Positions 8,001-16,879 of a DNA stretch of 32,972 nucleotides are shown piece after piece; the stretch's first letter is position 1, and each line of letters opens with the position of its first letter. The DNA is taken from contig JAGBMA010000168.1 of NCBI GenBank assembly GCA_017635095.1, forward strand, positions 1 to 32,972, written 5' to 3'. The translations under genes and the position numbers were made by a program. The stretch is from Ruminiclostridium sp. (lineage in GTDB: Bacteria > Bacillota > Clostridia > Oscillospirales > Ruminococcaceae). A model generated the notes under the pieces. That model did no database searches, was not told where the DNA came from, and was given only the letters and a program-made list of their open reading frames with translations.

Positions 8001-11000
8001 ATTGAGCGTTACGGTATAGCTGTGCTCCGTTCTGCTTCTTACTTCGCCGGAAATGTAGCTGAACATCTTCACAAAGCTCGGGTAATATTCAGCATTTCCG
8101 TCTGTGGTAAGTTTTATAGCGTCCGAGTACTCCGCCTTGACGTTTGAACCGTAGCAGTACGCAGTGAGAGGCTTTGCATTCAATTCGTCGAGCGTCGTCT
8201 TGTTCACTATCGTGATTTTTGTGCCGTCAAACTTCGCTTCGCCGCCGTTGAACGTGAATATCGGTGTGCCGGACTTGAGAGCAATCTCATTATGACCCGT
8301 ACTGTCTCTTACAGCGATCTTCGCGTTCGTGACGATGTTCGTTACCGTGAGCTTCGCGATCTTTATGCCTTCCGCCGCATCGTCTATAAACATGATATTT
8401 GCAGACCGGTAATTATCGTATTGCGCGTCCGGTATGGTATTTACCGCATTGTCTGCAATACCGAGGTTGGTTATTGTAGCGGCAGCCGTATCTTTTAATA
8501 CCAACTCTCCGCTTTCCTTAGTTCCGAGGTAGGTAACGCCCGCCATGCTCGTTGAAACAACTAAATTGCTATCGATCTGCACCACGCCGAATGTCGTTAT
8601 TCTTTCGGTGGTATGCGCGCCTGATACAATAAGAGTAGATGTTGCTGTACCTGACAGATTAACGAAATTCACACTATTGTCTTCAAGCAAAAGTTCAGAT
8701 TTCGCACCTACAGACACGCTTATATCCGCACTGCAGTTTACTCTGGTAAGTTGAACGCTGCTGCTTCCGCTTATCGTGAACGCCGTAACATTCGGTTTGC
8801 CGTTTCTGTCGTTAATGACAAGATTCAAGTCAACGAACATGAGAGTGTATCTTGGACTGAGGCTCGTTATGCCGTTGAGCATGAGCTTATTACCCTTTCC
8901 GTTGATCTCAAGAGATCCGCCTGTTCCAAGGTTCGTCGGAAGTGTGAACTTACCGTAAGGAACATCTATGTCCTCATTGATATAAATAGTGTTATGCGTA
9001 CCGGACTGTACCGCTGCAAAGGCTTTCTCAAAGTTCGGATAATTCTGATTGAAGCCGTCATCTGTTGTGAGAGTAAGTGCCGTTGAATACTCCGCCTTGA
9101 GGGCTGTACCATAGAGGTACGCTGTAAGCGGCTTGCCATCTGTGAGAGAAGTCTGGTTCACGATGTTGATGAGTGAGCTTACGTTTTCATCTGTGAACTT
9201 CTTCTCGCCGCAGCTCAGAGTAAAGATCTGAGTGCCGCTCGGTAAAGCTATCGCATCACCGTCAGGTGTGCTCTTTACTGTGATCTTTGCGGTACTATCT
9301 GCTGCTATGTTCGTAACGTTTAACGTCGGAAGCTTTATTCCGGTCGCCGCGTCGTCGATAAGCACGATATCTGCACCATAAGGCGCATCACCGAGCGTCG
9401 TGACAGTCGCAGAGGACTTTTCGGGAAGAATGAAGGAACCGCTGTCGGAAGTGAAAAGCTCGTTTACTCTGGACATCGTTCCGGTGACTGTGAAAGGGAA
9501 TTTCAACCAAACCATATTGAATGTTGAAACATTCTTAGCTTCTTCCGAAACTCCATCAATCGAAAGCAATGATGTTGCGGTTCCGGTAAGATTACCGAAC
9601 TCACAGCTGTTATTAAGGAGCCAGAGAACTCCGCCCGCGCCGACGGTAACATTTACCACCGTGGGAGAGCTGCAAACAACACGAATAAGATTAACACTCT
9701 TTGTGCCGTTTACTGCAAACGTCGTTACCTGTGCATTTCCGCTCCTGTCGAGTGGAACGATAGTCATATCGTTGAAGGAAAAATCGTATCTCGGAGCAAG
9801 GGCTGTAATGTTGTGGAGCGTCAGCTTATTACCGCCGCCGTTGATATCAAGAGAACCTGTCGCTCCGAGGTTTGTCGGGAGAACAAATGTCGGTGCGTCG
9901 ATATCCTCGTTGAGAGTGATCTTGTTATCTACATTCTGCTTTACCGCTTTGAAAGCAAGCTCAAAGTTCGGGTAATTCTGTTCTGTAATGACATTATTAT
10001 CAACTGATGTTTTTAGTGTAAGCGCATTTGCACTCTGAAGCTTGACGTCTCTGCTGTAGAGATAAGCATAAAGCTCGTCGTTTCCGGCTACCTTTATAAG
10101 ACCGCTGTAGTTGTTGGGATAGAATACCGTGTCGCTGCAGGTCATCGTGAAGATCTTTGTGCCTGCGGGCAATACAAGCGGTGAATCATCGGATAATTTC
10201 CATACGGCGATATTGACCTGATTATCAATATAGGTAGCTGTGAGGGTCGGGAGCTTTGTGATATTGCCGTTATCGTCTGTCTCGGCGATAAGGTCGATGT
10301 ACGCGTTCTCCGAGGCACTGCCGAGGGTGGTTATGGTCGCGGACGATGTTGTCTCAAGAATGAGCTTGTTATCGGATATATCCGACGAGAGCCTTACAAC
10401 ACCGCTTATTGTTCCGGTGACAGTGAGAGGAGCTCTGAGCAGGATTGCGCTGAATGTTCTTACACTCGCCGCTGTCACCTCTGCACTCTCGACTTTAAGT
10501 ACCGATGTTGCAGTTCCGGTAAGTGTACCGAACCTACAGGTGTTGTCGGAGAGACAAAGTTCTCCGCCCGCGCCGACGGTAACATTTACCACCGTGGGAT
10601 TGCTGCATACAACCTTGTCAAGTGTAACACCCTTCGTGCCGTTTATTGCAAAAGCCGTTACCTGTGCGCTTCCGGTTCTGTCGAGCGGAACAAGAGTTAT
10701 GTTGCTGAATGAGAGATGGTATTTCGGGACAAGGTTGGTGATGTTGTGGAGTGTAAGGGTGTGGTCACCGCCATTGATCTCAAGCGAACCTGTCGTTCCG
10801 AGATTTGTCGGGAGAACGAATGTCTGAGCGTCGATATCATCGTTGAGGGTTATTGTGTTCTGAGCATTCTGCTTTACAGCCTTGAATGCAAGATCAAGGT
10901 TCGGGTAGTTCTGCTCCGAACCGCCGTCAGCGGAGAATGAAATAGTACCTGCATATTCTACGCGTACTTCTCTGCCGCTGCTGTAATAATAGAATGCGTT

Positions 11001-14000
11001 GAGGACATTACCGTCTGTGTTCTTGTTGGTGATCTTGATATGACTGCTGTAACCTTCGCCGTAGAAAGTCGTCTCCGGGCAGGTCATATTGAAGATCTTT
11101 GTGCTGTCCGGTAATGCAATAACAGTACCGTTACTGTCTTTGATAGTTATTGTTGTATCGGGCTTTTCTTCGGAATAGAAGTTCACATAATTTGAAGTGA
11201 GCTTCGGGAGCTTTATGCCGTCTGTCGTGTCTGCAAGAATAGTGATATCTGCGCCCGCAAGAGCGTTTACCGAGACATCGGCGCTGTTTTCGATCACAAT
11301 TTTATCGCAAAGCTGATCGACTGAGGAAACTTTGCCCTTTATTACAACAACGCCTTCCGTTTCTGTGCTGACTCCGCCGATATTGGTGATGTTGTTGACA
11401 GTGAGAGGCGAATGAGCCTGGAACCAGCCGTTCCTGTTGTAGCCGGTGATGCTGTCAATAACGAAGCCGATACTGCCGAGACCGAGGTAGGAATCAACGC
11501 TTCCTACCGAGAAGCCGACCTTTGTGTTTGCATTTTCATCGGCGAGCTGGAGATCAAACGCGGTGAGTTTCTTCGTAGATGAGATCGAGATGCTTGCAAC
11601 AGGATTGTTGTACCTGCCGAGACTTCTGAGCTTAACGTTGGCGAGCTGGAAGTTCACGACGGCGTTTATAGTATTGCCGCCGTTGAGGTCTAAAACGAAA
11701 GTCTCTTCAGGACCGCTGTCACCATACGGGCTCAATATCTCAAGCGAGCCGCTTCCAAGATTTCTCGGTAAGTTAGCCGTATTGAGAACAGTGTCTGCTT
11801 TCAGTATGATGCTGTTATTGCAGTCCTTCTGTACGTCCTTGAGAGCAAGGTCAATATTCGGATAAGAACGCCAGAACTTCAGTTCACTTTCGCCGGGCTC
11901 CGATACGCAAAGCTCGATCTTACCGGAGATCTCCGCGCGGATATCTGTACCGTAGAGGAATGCGTCAAGATCCTTCGTATCAGGTGTTTTGTTGTAGATC
12001 TGGACCTTATCTGTGAAGTTGACTGATGCATTTGATGCCTTGAACAGGTTTGTTCCGGACGGGAGCGCTATGGGCTCATAATCGTCATCTGCATCTACGA
12101 CAGCTACCGCAAGTTTCTTGCCGTCAGCTATGTCCTTTACGGTAAGGCTTGAAATGGTATAAACTCCGTTGTTTTCAGATGCACGGAGATATGCAACAGA
12201 GTCACCTGTGATATTTTCGACAGTTGCCTTTGAGGTCGTCTTATCGAGGTTTACATTACCGGAGAAATTTTTGATGCCGGACATATTTCCGACAACTCTG
12301 AGGTTTCCGGAACCTTCGACTGTGACATTGCGGAACGTCGTAAGATTATTGAGGGTCGCGCCGGTCGTGAAAAAGTCTATTGTGTTTTTACCGGTCACGT
12401 TGTTTATATTGGTATAGATATTACCGAGTCTGACAAACGCGCCCGCGATCGAACAGTTATTGGTGATATTGAATGCGGTATTGCCTTCGATCTTGACATT
12501 TTCAAGACCGATATTGCCGGTTCCCGTAAGGGTCACAGCAGAGATCTCTGTGCCGGCTGCATTTTCAAATGCAAGTCGTATGTTCTTGAAATAGATGTTG
12601 CAGGGAGCAGAGAGGCTTGTAAAGCTGCCCTTGAATGTAACGGTGTAGTTATTCTCAACATCATCGTTGCACTGGAGCATTACGATTCCGCCCAGCGACG
12701 ACATCTTCGAGATATCGAACTTCTTCGTTACAAGGTCAGTGCCAATAGTGAGGTAGTTGTCGCATCCGGGAACGATATTGTCAAGAGCAGCTTCCAGATT
12801 CGGATAGGGAGCGTTGGATACATCCTCACCGTTCTTTCTGACTGTGAGCCATATCGCGTCCGCATATTCCGCGCGTATCTCCGTTCCGTACTTGAACGCT
12901 GTGAGATCATTGCCAGAGTCATCTGCCGTTGTTTTGTTCTTTATGTCGATCTTATCGGATCTGAAGCTTCCGGCCGCCGTTGTGCTTAAGAGCTTCGTTC
13001 CGGAAGGTACAGCTATTCTTTCGTCTTCCGCATCTATAACTTCAATTTCAAACCAGCTGTCATCACCGGTGGGCAGATTATCGACGGTAAGCGAAGCAAT
13101 GCTGAGTACACCATTGTTCTCGGCTGCACGGAGCTTTATGCTTGCATAAACGTCTATACTCCTTGCAGAAACGGAAGTTGTGATCCTGTCAAGAATTATA
13201 CTTCCATTGAGGTTAGTTATCTGGGAGATCGAACCTATGACACTGAGATTTCCTTTCCAGGTACCTACATACGTTACGTTGGAAATGGTATTAACACTAA
13301 CGGTTTCTGTTTCTTCTGCCACTTCAACGATAAACTTTGTATTTGCCGCACCGCTTATTGCATTATAATTATTGGGATAGCCGGCTGTAACAGTCTTGCC
13401 CGCGGCGATCCTGATATCAGGGCCGCTCTGGGACGCAGAGACTGCAAGAACACTTCCTTTGATATTAAAGTCCGCATTTGCATTTATCGTGTTGACATAA
13501 AGTATAACGCCTTCCTTTGTCTCAAAAGAAACGGAGTTTGCTTTTGCGGGTATCGTCAGAGTTGAGTACGATGAATCTTGATTTAAGGTGATATAGTAAT
13601 CCCCGGATTCTGTTATATCATTAAGGGCATCCTGAATACTGAGGTAGTTCTCACCGTCCATCACTACGGGCGGATTTTCGGGATCAACAATAACCTTAAC
13701 GTCGAGCGTTGCAGTCTTTCCGCCGTATGAGAGCGTCAATGTCTGATCTCCGAGCTTTACGGAATTATATCCGGAGACTGTGAGAGCGCCATTGGAAAGC
13801 TCCTCAGCCATATCAAACTCTTCCGACTCGCCGTTATCATGATAAGCAACAAACTTACCTCCGCTGAGGTCGAAGTCATTTCCATACACGAATTGTGTAT
13901 TTGTGGGGGATACACTTATTTCAATTCTCACCACATCATTAGTTGGATTAACTGTGTCGAGTGTACATGAAGGAAGTGTTGTATAGCTCCAATGATCCTT

Positions 14001-15410
14001 GTAAGCGTGTGCTTTAGGGTTATAATTGTCGTTCGCAAGGAAAGTAGCATAGCTCTTGTTGACCCATCTGTCATCATAATAAGTCGAACCGCGGTCATCA
14101 TCATACCATGTAAGATCAAGCTCGTAATAATTATTATACAGATTAACTATATTCCATGCATGACCGTCGCTATTGACATAGAAAGCGTCAATTCCTGCTG
14201 CGTTGCAGAAGTACGCGGTCATCATAGCATATCCGGCACATACGGTAAGGTGGTCAGTGTTAAGAACACTGCTTATAAGGCTTTGATCGAATGTAAGACG
14301 AGCCTTCGCAGCAGAATCGGTCTGGGAATCATTATTCGCCCAATCATCGTATGTAATATAGTCAGCAACAAGATCTATGATCTTTAATTCTCTCTGAAGC
14401 TGACCGCCCGCCGCATTTATCTGCGGCATCCATGAATTTGTAAGACTGTCAAGAGCGGATTGAGCCGACTGTCTCTGCGCAGCCTTGCTGAAATCATGTC
14501 CGTCAACGGTATAGAAATAAATAGAAACCTGTCTGTTGCCGCTTCCATCAGTTCCCGTACCAATAGTATTTGAAAGGAAATAATACTGCGGATTCGAGAA
14601 CCTGAAAAATTCGACTATAGCTCTTGCTCGTGTAAAGTCCATAGAACCTATCGGAGCATATCCAATAAGCATTGCGCTGCCGCCGCTGGTGAAATTAACT
14701 TGAGTGTCATAATCATCATTGCAAACAAGAACAGCCTCACAGTCTTGCCTAAGCTGATCATAGATTGCTTTATCCGCAGCTGTCATCTTGCTGTAAAGAT
14801 AGTTCGACGAAAAAGTATAAGAACTACCCCTGTCAACATTTGAATAAGTACGCTGACTGAGTTCCTCTTTTGCTTTCTCAAATTCTTCGGTCGGTACTTC
14901 GACTATGATACTGTCTAGCACGTCATTGAACGGATAGAGCTTATTGACTTTATCAAGATAATCCGGGCTTGAAGTCAATTCAACAATATCGAAAATAGAA
15001 ACAGGCTCCTGTTCTTTATCTTCGCCCTCTTCGTCTTTGCCCTCTTCGTCCTCCTCCGATTCTTCCGCCGGCTCTGTGGTATCGTCATCGGCATCATCAT
15101 TGTCCGTTTCGGGCGTTTCCGTATTCTCAGACAGTGTCCCGGACGTGTCATCGTCATCAGGCGTGTCTGATGTATCGCCGGTGTCCGAAGTACCGGACGC
15201 GGTGTCACTGTCCGGAGCCGTGCTTTCAGTGTCAGAGGTCTCTTCACCCTCAGGCGAAGTTTCCATAACGGTGGTCTCCTCCGTCAGATCCGAAGCAGCC
15301 GATGTGACTGCCGCATCGGGAAGGTCTGCCGAATAAGCGGCAGTTGCAGGCTGTGTCATTACCATAACAGCAGCTAGGAATCCCGATATTACTCTCCTGA
15401 ATTGTTTCAT
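5094..15410 (-). CDS. Giant secreted repeat protein with transglutaminase-like domain
   Basis: A protein of about 3438 residues. The ATG at 15410 is preferred over in-frame codons ten residues upstream because AAAGGAG lies just before it and it opens a Sec signal peptide (residues 1 to about 29). An Asp/Glu/Thr/Ser-rich linker follows (to about 130), then a region of unknown family, then a transglutaminase-like domain with the expected triad: Cys391 (VCAGYA), His417 (GHAWN) and Asp432 (ELDLTWYDD). A bacterial Ig-like domain occupies about 500-590. The remainder is about ten diverged repeats of roughly 310 residues, rich in beta strands and Asn/Thr, marked by NYPNFELAFKAVKQ, FVLPTNLG, TLTLHNIT and LIDDAAGIKLP-like segments. 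Such domains in secreted proteins can be peptidases or cross-linking enzymes; adhesion or surface remodelling is inference. No LPXTG, SLH or dockerin signal is seen, and the last repeat is incomplete. Confidence 0.9.
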   Translation of the reverse strand: MKQFRRVISGFLAAVMVMTQPATAAYSADLPDAAVTSAASDLTEETTVMETSPEGEETSDTESTAPDSDTASGTSDTGDTSDTPDDDDTSGTLSENTETPETDNDDADDDTTEPAEESEEDEEGKDEEGEDKEQEPVSIFDIVELTSSPDYLDKVNKLYPFNDVLDSIIVEVPTEEFEKAKEELSQRTYSNVDRGSSYTFSSNYLYSKMTAADKAIYDQLRQDCEAVLVCNDDYDTQVNFTSGGSAMLIGYAPIGSMDFTRARAIVEFFRFSNPQYYFLSNTIGTGTDGSGNRQVSIYFYTVDGHDFSKAAQRQSAQSALDSLTNSWMPQINAAGGQLQRELKIIDLVADYITYDDWANNDSQTDSAAKARLTFDQSLISSVLNTDHLTVCAGYAMMTAYFCNAAGIDAFYVNSDGHAWNIVNLYNNYYELDLTWYDDDRGSTYYDDRWVNKSYATFLANDNYNPKAHAYKDHWSYTTLPSCTLDTVNPTNDVVRIEISVSPTNTQFVYGNDFDLSGGKFVAYHDNGESEEFDMAEELSNGALTVSGYNSVKLGDQTLTLSYGGKTATLDVKVIVDPENPPVVMDGENYLSIQDALNDITESGDYYITLNQDSSYSTLTIPAKANSVSFETKEGVILYVNTINANADFNIKGSVLAVSASQSGPDIRIAAGKTVTAGYPNNYNAISGAANTKFIVEVAEETETVSVNTISNVTYVGTWKGNLSVIGSISQITNLNGSIILDRITTSVSARSIDVYASIKLRAAENNGVLSIASLTVDNLPTGDDSWFEIEVIDAEDERIAVPSGTKLLSTTAAGSFRSDKIDIKNKTTADDSGNDLTAFKYGTEIRAEYADAIWLTVRKNGEDVSNAPYPNLEAALDNIVPGCDNYLTIGTDLVTKKFDISKMSSLGGIVMLQCNDDVENNYTVTFKGSFTSLSAPCNIYFKNIRLAFENAAGTEISAVTLTGTGNIGLENVKIEGNTAFNITNNCSIAGAFVRLGNIYTNINNVTGKNTIDFFTTGATLNNLTTFRNVTVEGSGNLRVVGNMSGIKNFSGNVNLDKTTSKATVENITGDSVAYLRASENNGVYTISSLTVKDIADGKKLAVAVVDADDDYEPIALPSGTNLFKASNASVNFTDKVQIYNKTPDTKDLDAFLYGTDIRAEISGKIELCVSEPGESELKFWRSYPNIDLALKDVQKDCNNSIILKADTVLNTANLPRNLGSGSLEILSPYGDSGPEETFVLDLNGGNTINAVVNFQLANVKLRSLGRYNNPVASISISSTKKLTAFDLQLADENANTKVGFSVGSVDSYLGLGSIGFVIDSITGYNRNGWFQAHSPLTVNNITNIGGVSTETEGVVVIKGKVSSVDQLCDKIVIENSADVSVNALAGADITILADTTDGIKLPKLTSNYVNFYSEEKPDTTITIKDSNGTVIALPDSTKIFNMTCPETTFYGEGYSSHIKITNKNTDGNVLNAFYYYSSGREVRVEYAGTISFSADGGSEQNYPNLDLAFKAVKQNAQNTITLNDDIDAQTFVLPTNLGTTGSLEINGGDHTLTLHNITNLVPKYHLSFSNITLVPLDRTGSAQVTAFAINGTKGVTLDKVVCSNPTVVNVTVGAGGELCLSDNTCRFGTLTGTATSVLKVESAEVTAASVRTFSAILLRAPLTVTGTISGVVRLSSDISDNKLILETTSSATITTLGSASENAYIDLIAETDDNGNITKLPTLTATYIDNQVNIAVWKLSDDSPLVLPAGTKIFTMTCSDTVFYPNNYSGLIKVAGNDELYAYLYSRDVKLQSANALTLKTSVDNNVITEQNYPNFELAFKAVKQNVDNKITLNEDIDAPTFVLPTNLGATGSLDINGGGNKLTLHNITALAPRYDFSFNDMTIVPLDRSGNAQVTTFAVNGTKSVNLIRVVCSSPTVVNVTVGAGGVLWLLNNSCEFGNLTGTATSLLSIDGVSEEAKNVSTFNMVWLKFPFTVTGTMSRVNELFTSDSGSFILPEKSSATVTTLGDAPYGADIVLIDDAATGIKLPTLNVTNIAADSTAKITVKSTPDGDAIALPSGTQIFTLSCGEKKFTDENVSSLINIVNQTSLTDGKPLTAYLYGTALKAEYSTALTLTTDDGFNQNYPNFEKAFAAVQSGTHNTIYINEDIDVPYGKFTLPTNLGTGGSLEINGKGNKLMLNGITSLSPRYTLMFVDLNLVINDRNGKPNVTAFTISGSSSVQLTRVNCSADISVSVGAKSELLLEDNSVNFVNLSGTATSTLIVSGAHTTERITTFGVVQIDSNLVVSTSMAGVTYLGTKESGELVLKDTAAATITNLGIADNAVNTIPDAQYDNYRSANIMFIDDAAEGIKIAKLTVTNIVTNAKIAVRDSTGHNEIALKSGTPIFTFNGGEAKFDGTKITIVNKTTLDELNAKPLTAYCYGSNVKAEYSDAIKLTTDGNAEYYPSFVKMFSYISGEVRSRTEHSYTVTLNENCTADAFALPTSYTTEFILDGNNKTLTLGTGVTSISAASPFTIKDITLDIKGRSLNITGSKNMMFRNIKAENVKPNVTANGTDTEISGLIGFGTVTGRNTLYVTGTSEADSVTSFKNVNTGIDAELVINKNITAAELAGNVVLKDIAATANFTTVLTGSEIHLEKGVDARGNSKISALTIGKAAHATGDIGTERVTIAIYEGIELSEIASGTSIFRYNVSNADIADLFSIRNKTTNNDDTAKPLTPFVYGTDVRAEYADMLTLKTVVDENVSTTHNYPNFELAFRAVKQNVDNKITLNEDIDAPTFVLPTNLGATGSLEINGGHTLTLHNITTLAPRYGFIIQDVNLVPLDRNGTAQVPALTINASRYLYIESTTIDAATTVNTSINAGGTIELNGNNINFGNISGTATSTLTVDGAPEEAKNVTTFGKAELKHRLTVTGNMSGVNVLETIGEDAQLVLPEKSAATITTLGTAENGAKIVLIDDAAAGMKLPTLNVTNIADSAVAEITVKSTPDGGAIALPSGTQLFTLRCGEAKFNSSQITIVNETSLTDGKPLTAYLYGTTLKAEYSDALTLSYDNFTDNFPNFELAFKAAKQGASNMITMNEDIDAQTFVLPTNLGNNAILNIVGGGHTLTLHNLTALAPRYEFTLTNVVLVPLDRNGTAQVTAFAFNGTKTLMLNNVKVSESVTVNASINAGGKLVLWNNDMKIGSLTGTATSTLETADGTVTADRVTTFGKVSLKAPLEVNVTMTGVNVLETSGEDAQLILPEKSAATVTTLGSEANGANIVLIDDEADGIKLPTFTVTNAANTAKITVKDAGGNEIPLPSGTKILNTGSAADISAKISILNKDSNNGDLTAVTYGREIRAEVPDAVWLVLGGETTKYTSFEKLFEYINTVSRTDRTNQNEYVVTIYSNLETKTFTLPTYGAKFTVKSADGKNYDLVLKGVTISPKNYPVNFENVNVSVVRA
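7042..7143 (-). repeat. 102-bp block identical to 9847-9948
   Basis: This block and the one at 9847-9948 match base for base, including third codon positions, while the flanking parts of the same two repeat units differ. It encodes the AVKQNVDNKITLNEDIDAP-type segment. Recent gene conversion or unequal crossing-over between units is the likely cause. Confidence 0.85.
9847..9948 (-). repeat. 102-bp block identical to 7042-7143
   Basis: Partner of the block at 7042-7143, about 2.8 kb away (three repeat units). A shorter 38-bp identity also links 9629-9666 with 10562-10599, so exchange between units seems to have happened more than once. Confidence 0.85.
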
Positions 15411-15454
15411 ATTAGTACTCCTTTCGGTCATGATGTACATAAATATACAAGTTA

Positions 15455-15483
15455 ATTATACCATATACAGAGCCGAATTGCAA
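15455..15483 (-). promoter_or_regulatory. Promoter of the giant surface-protein gene
   Basis: On the - strand: TTGCAA, a 17-base spacer, TATAAT. The leader is about 40 bases and ends with AAAGGAG before the ATG at 15410. Together with the terminator at 15538-15574 this makes the gene a single-gene unit, separate from the galactan operon. Confidence 0.8.
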
Positions 15484-15537
15484 CAATTTTTCTTGAAAAA
15501 GTCGGATAAATTTTGTTCACATTTAACAATCCGTATG

Positions 15538-15574
15538 AAAAACTCCGGCAAGTCCTTACCTGCCGGAGTTTTTT
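15538..15574 (-). terminator. Terminator after galK, end of the galactan operon
   Basis: An ACTCCGGCA / TGCCGGAGT stem with a ten-base loop is flanked by A and T runs, 16 bases after the galK stop on the - strand. It insulates the giant gene from the sugar operon. Confidence 0.92.
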
Positions 15575-15589
15575 ACCTGTTCTTTTTTA

Positions 15590-16867
15590 TCATACAAGCT
15601 GTATGCCGCCCGCGTTCCTTATGCGGAGTTTATGACAGCTTCCCTCGCCGAACAGCGCGTCCATGCTGCTCCGGTACTTATCCGCAAGCTCGTTGGGCAC
15701 GAATGCCTGTATCGTTCCTGCAAAACCGCCGCCATGAACGCGGTATGCACCTGCGCCGTGAAGCGTTCTTTCGCTTACTGCAAGAGCAAGGGTTATGCCC
15801 TGAGAGAAAGGATCCTTTGTGGAATAGAGGTTCTGGAGCCACATAGCCGAGGATCTTCCGGACTTCCTGACGATATCGAGGAAATGGGCTATCGCGCCGC
15901 TTTCTATGGCTTTTGCAGCTATCGCAGCCCGCTTGTTCTCGGCGAAGAAGTGGTCGGCTCTGAGAAGAGCACGGTCGCTGCAGGTCTTGCGGAGTTCGGG
16001 AAGCTTATCAAAGAACTCGTTCTCATCGCAGGCGCGCAGATACTCTTTGCCGAGCTGTTTCGCAACGCTGAACATCTCGGAGGGGACTGCGGAATAGTCG
16101 TCCGAGAGATCGGCGTGGCTGCCCTTCGTATCGGTGATGAACAGGGTATAGCCATATCTGTCGAGGTCGCATTCCGCTGCAGTTACCTTCGGCGCGGAAG
16201 TATCCTCGAAATCCATGAACACCGCGCTTCCCACGGAGCATACAGTCTGATCCATAAGCCCGCTCTTCTTGCCGAAATACTCGTTCTCGGCATACTGTCC
16301 CATTTTCGCTATCTCTATCGCTCCTGCCTTACCGCCGTTGTAATAGCAGTCTGTCATAGTTCCGATAAGCACCTCGAAAGCTGCGGAAGAAGAAAGACCG
16401 CTGCCGCTCAGAACGTTTGAAGTGGTGTATGCGTCAAATCCGCCTGTTTTCAGTCCGCGTTTTACAAAACCTGCAGCAACACCGCGTATGAGTGCAGCGG
16501 AACTGCCGCTTTCTTCCGGTACCGGCGCAGTGTCGGCAATATCCACAGTGTCCTGATCGTGACCCTCGGATTTTATCCGGATAACGGTGCTGTCATTGAA
16601 CGAGACTATGCCGATGACATCAAGATCCACTGCCGCGGCAAGCACGCAGCCATGCTGATGATCGGTATGGTTGCCGCATATCTCGGTGCGTCCGGGCGCG
16701 GAGAAAAGATGCACTTCCCCGCTTTCCGGGAATGAAGCTGCAAACCCGTCACAGGCTGCGGAATAACGCGCACGCTGGATATCGAGGGCATCTTCTCCGT
16801 AGAGTCCGGTAAGCTTGCCGTCAAGTTCTCCGGCATTGATCTTTGCCTTTAATTCACTGATATTCAT
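15590..16867 (-). CDS. galK: Galactokinase
   Basis: Phosphorylates galactose to galactose 1-phosphate with ATP, the first Leloir step, in the cytoplasm. The protein has 425 residues and the GHMP-kinase layout: GRTEICGNHTDH (59-70, sugar-binding signature with the conserved Arg60), the ATP loop GSGLSSSAA (155-163), the catalytic Asp206 in GLMDQ, and the third motif GAGAYRVHGGGFAGT (371-385). The signature differs from the common GRVNLIGEHTDY form, which fits a diverged galactokinase. AAAGGAG lies before the ATG. It is the last gene of the operon, 12 bases after the beta-galactosidase gene, and would use the galactose that enzyme releases. galT and galE are not in the window. Confidence 0.92.
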   Translation of the reverse strand: MNISELKAKINAGELDGKLTGLYGEDALDIQRARYSAACDGFAASFPESGEVHLFSAPGRTEICGNHTDHQHGCVLAAAVDLDVIGIVSFNDSTVIRIKSEGHDQDTVDIADTAPVPEESGSSAALIRGVAAGFVKRGLKTGGFDAYTTSNVLSGSGLSSSAAFEVLIGTMTDCYYNGGKAGAIEIAKMGQYAENEYFGKKSGLMDQTVCSVGSAVFMDFEDTSAPKVTAAECDLDRYGYTLFITDTKGSHADLSDDYSAVPSEMFSVAKQLGKEYLRACDENEFFDKLPELRKTCSDRALLRADHFFAENKRAAIAAKAIESGAIAHFLDIVRKSGRSSAMWLQNLYSTKDPFSQGITLALAVSERTLHGAGAYRVHGGGFAGTIQAFVPNELADKYRSSMDALFGEGSCHKLRIRNAGGIQLV

Positions 16868-16879
16868 AATGTTCTCCTT

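Larger units (their letters stand above)
5094..13690 (-). repeat. About ten diverged coding repeats with a period near 930 bp
   Basis: Units can be aligned by a (T)AYLYGT-x-x-(K/R)AEY segment followed by a YPN(F/L)-x-x-AF segment. These marks fall near bases 12880, 11940, 10970, 10050, 9110, 8150, 7245, 6310 and 5420, with a more diverged first unit near 13640. Spacing varies from about 890 to 970 bases. The units near 10970, 10050, 7245 and 6310 are much more alike than the others. The last unit (below about 5450) stops part way through. Confidence 0.85.

Noticed and set aside
5094-13690. CRISPR-like spacing of repeats
   Set aside because: The period is about 930 bp, the repeats are coding and diverged, and no short repeat-spacer pattern exists.
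5269-14387. Many open frames on the + strand across the giant gene
   Set aside because: They are antisense to a single continuous 3438-residue frame with a promoter, ribosome binding site, signal peptide and recognisable domain; the + strand frames lack ribosome binding sites and repeat with the gene's period.
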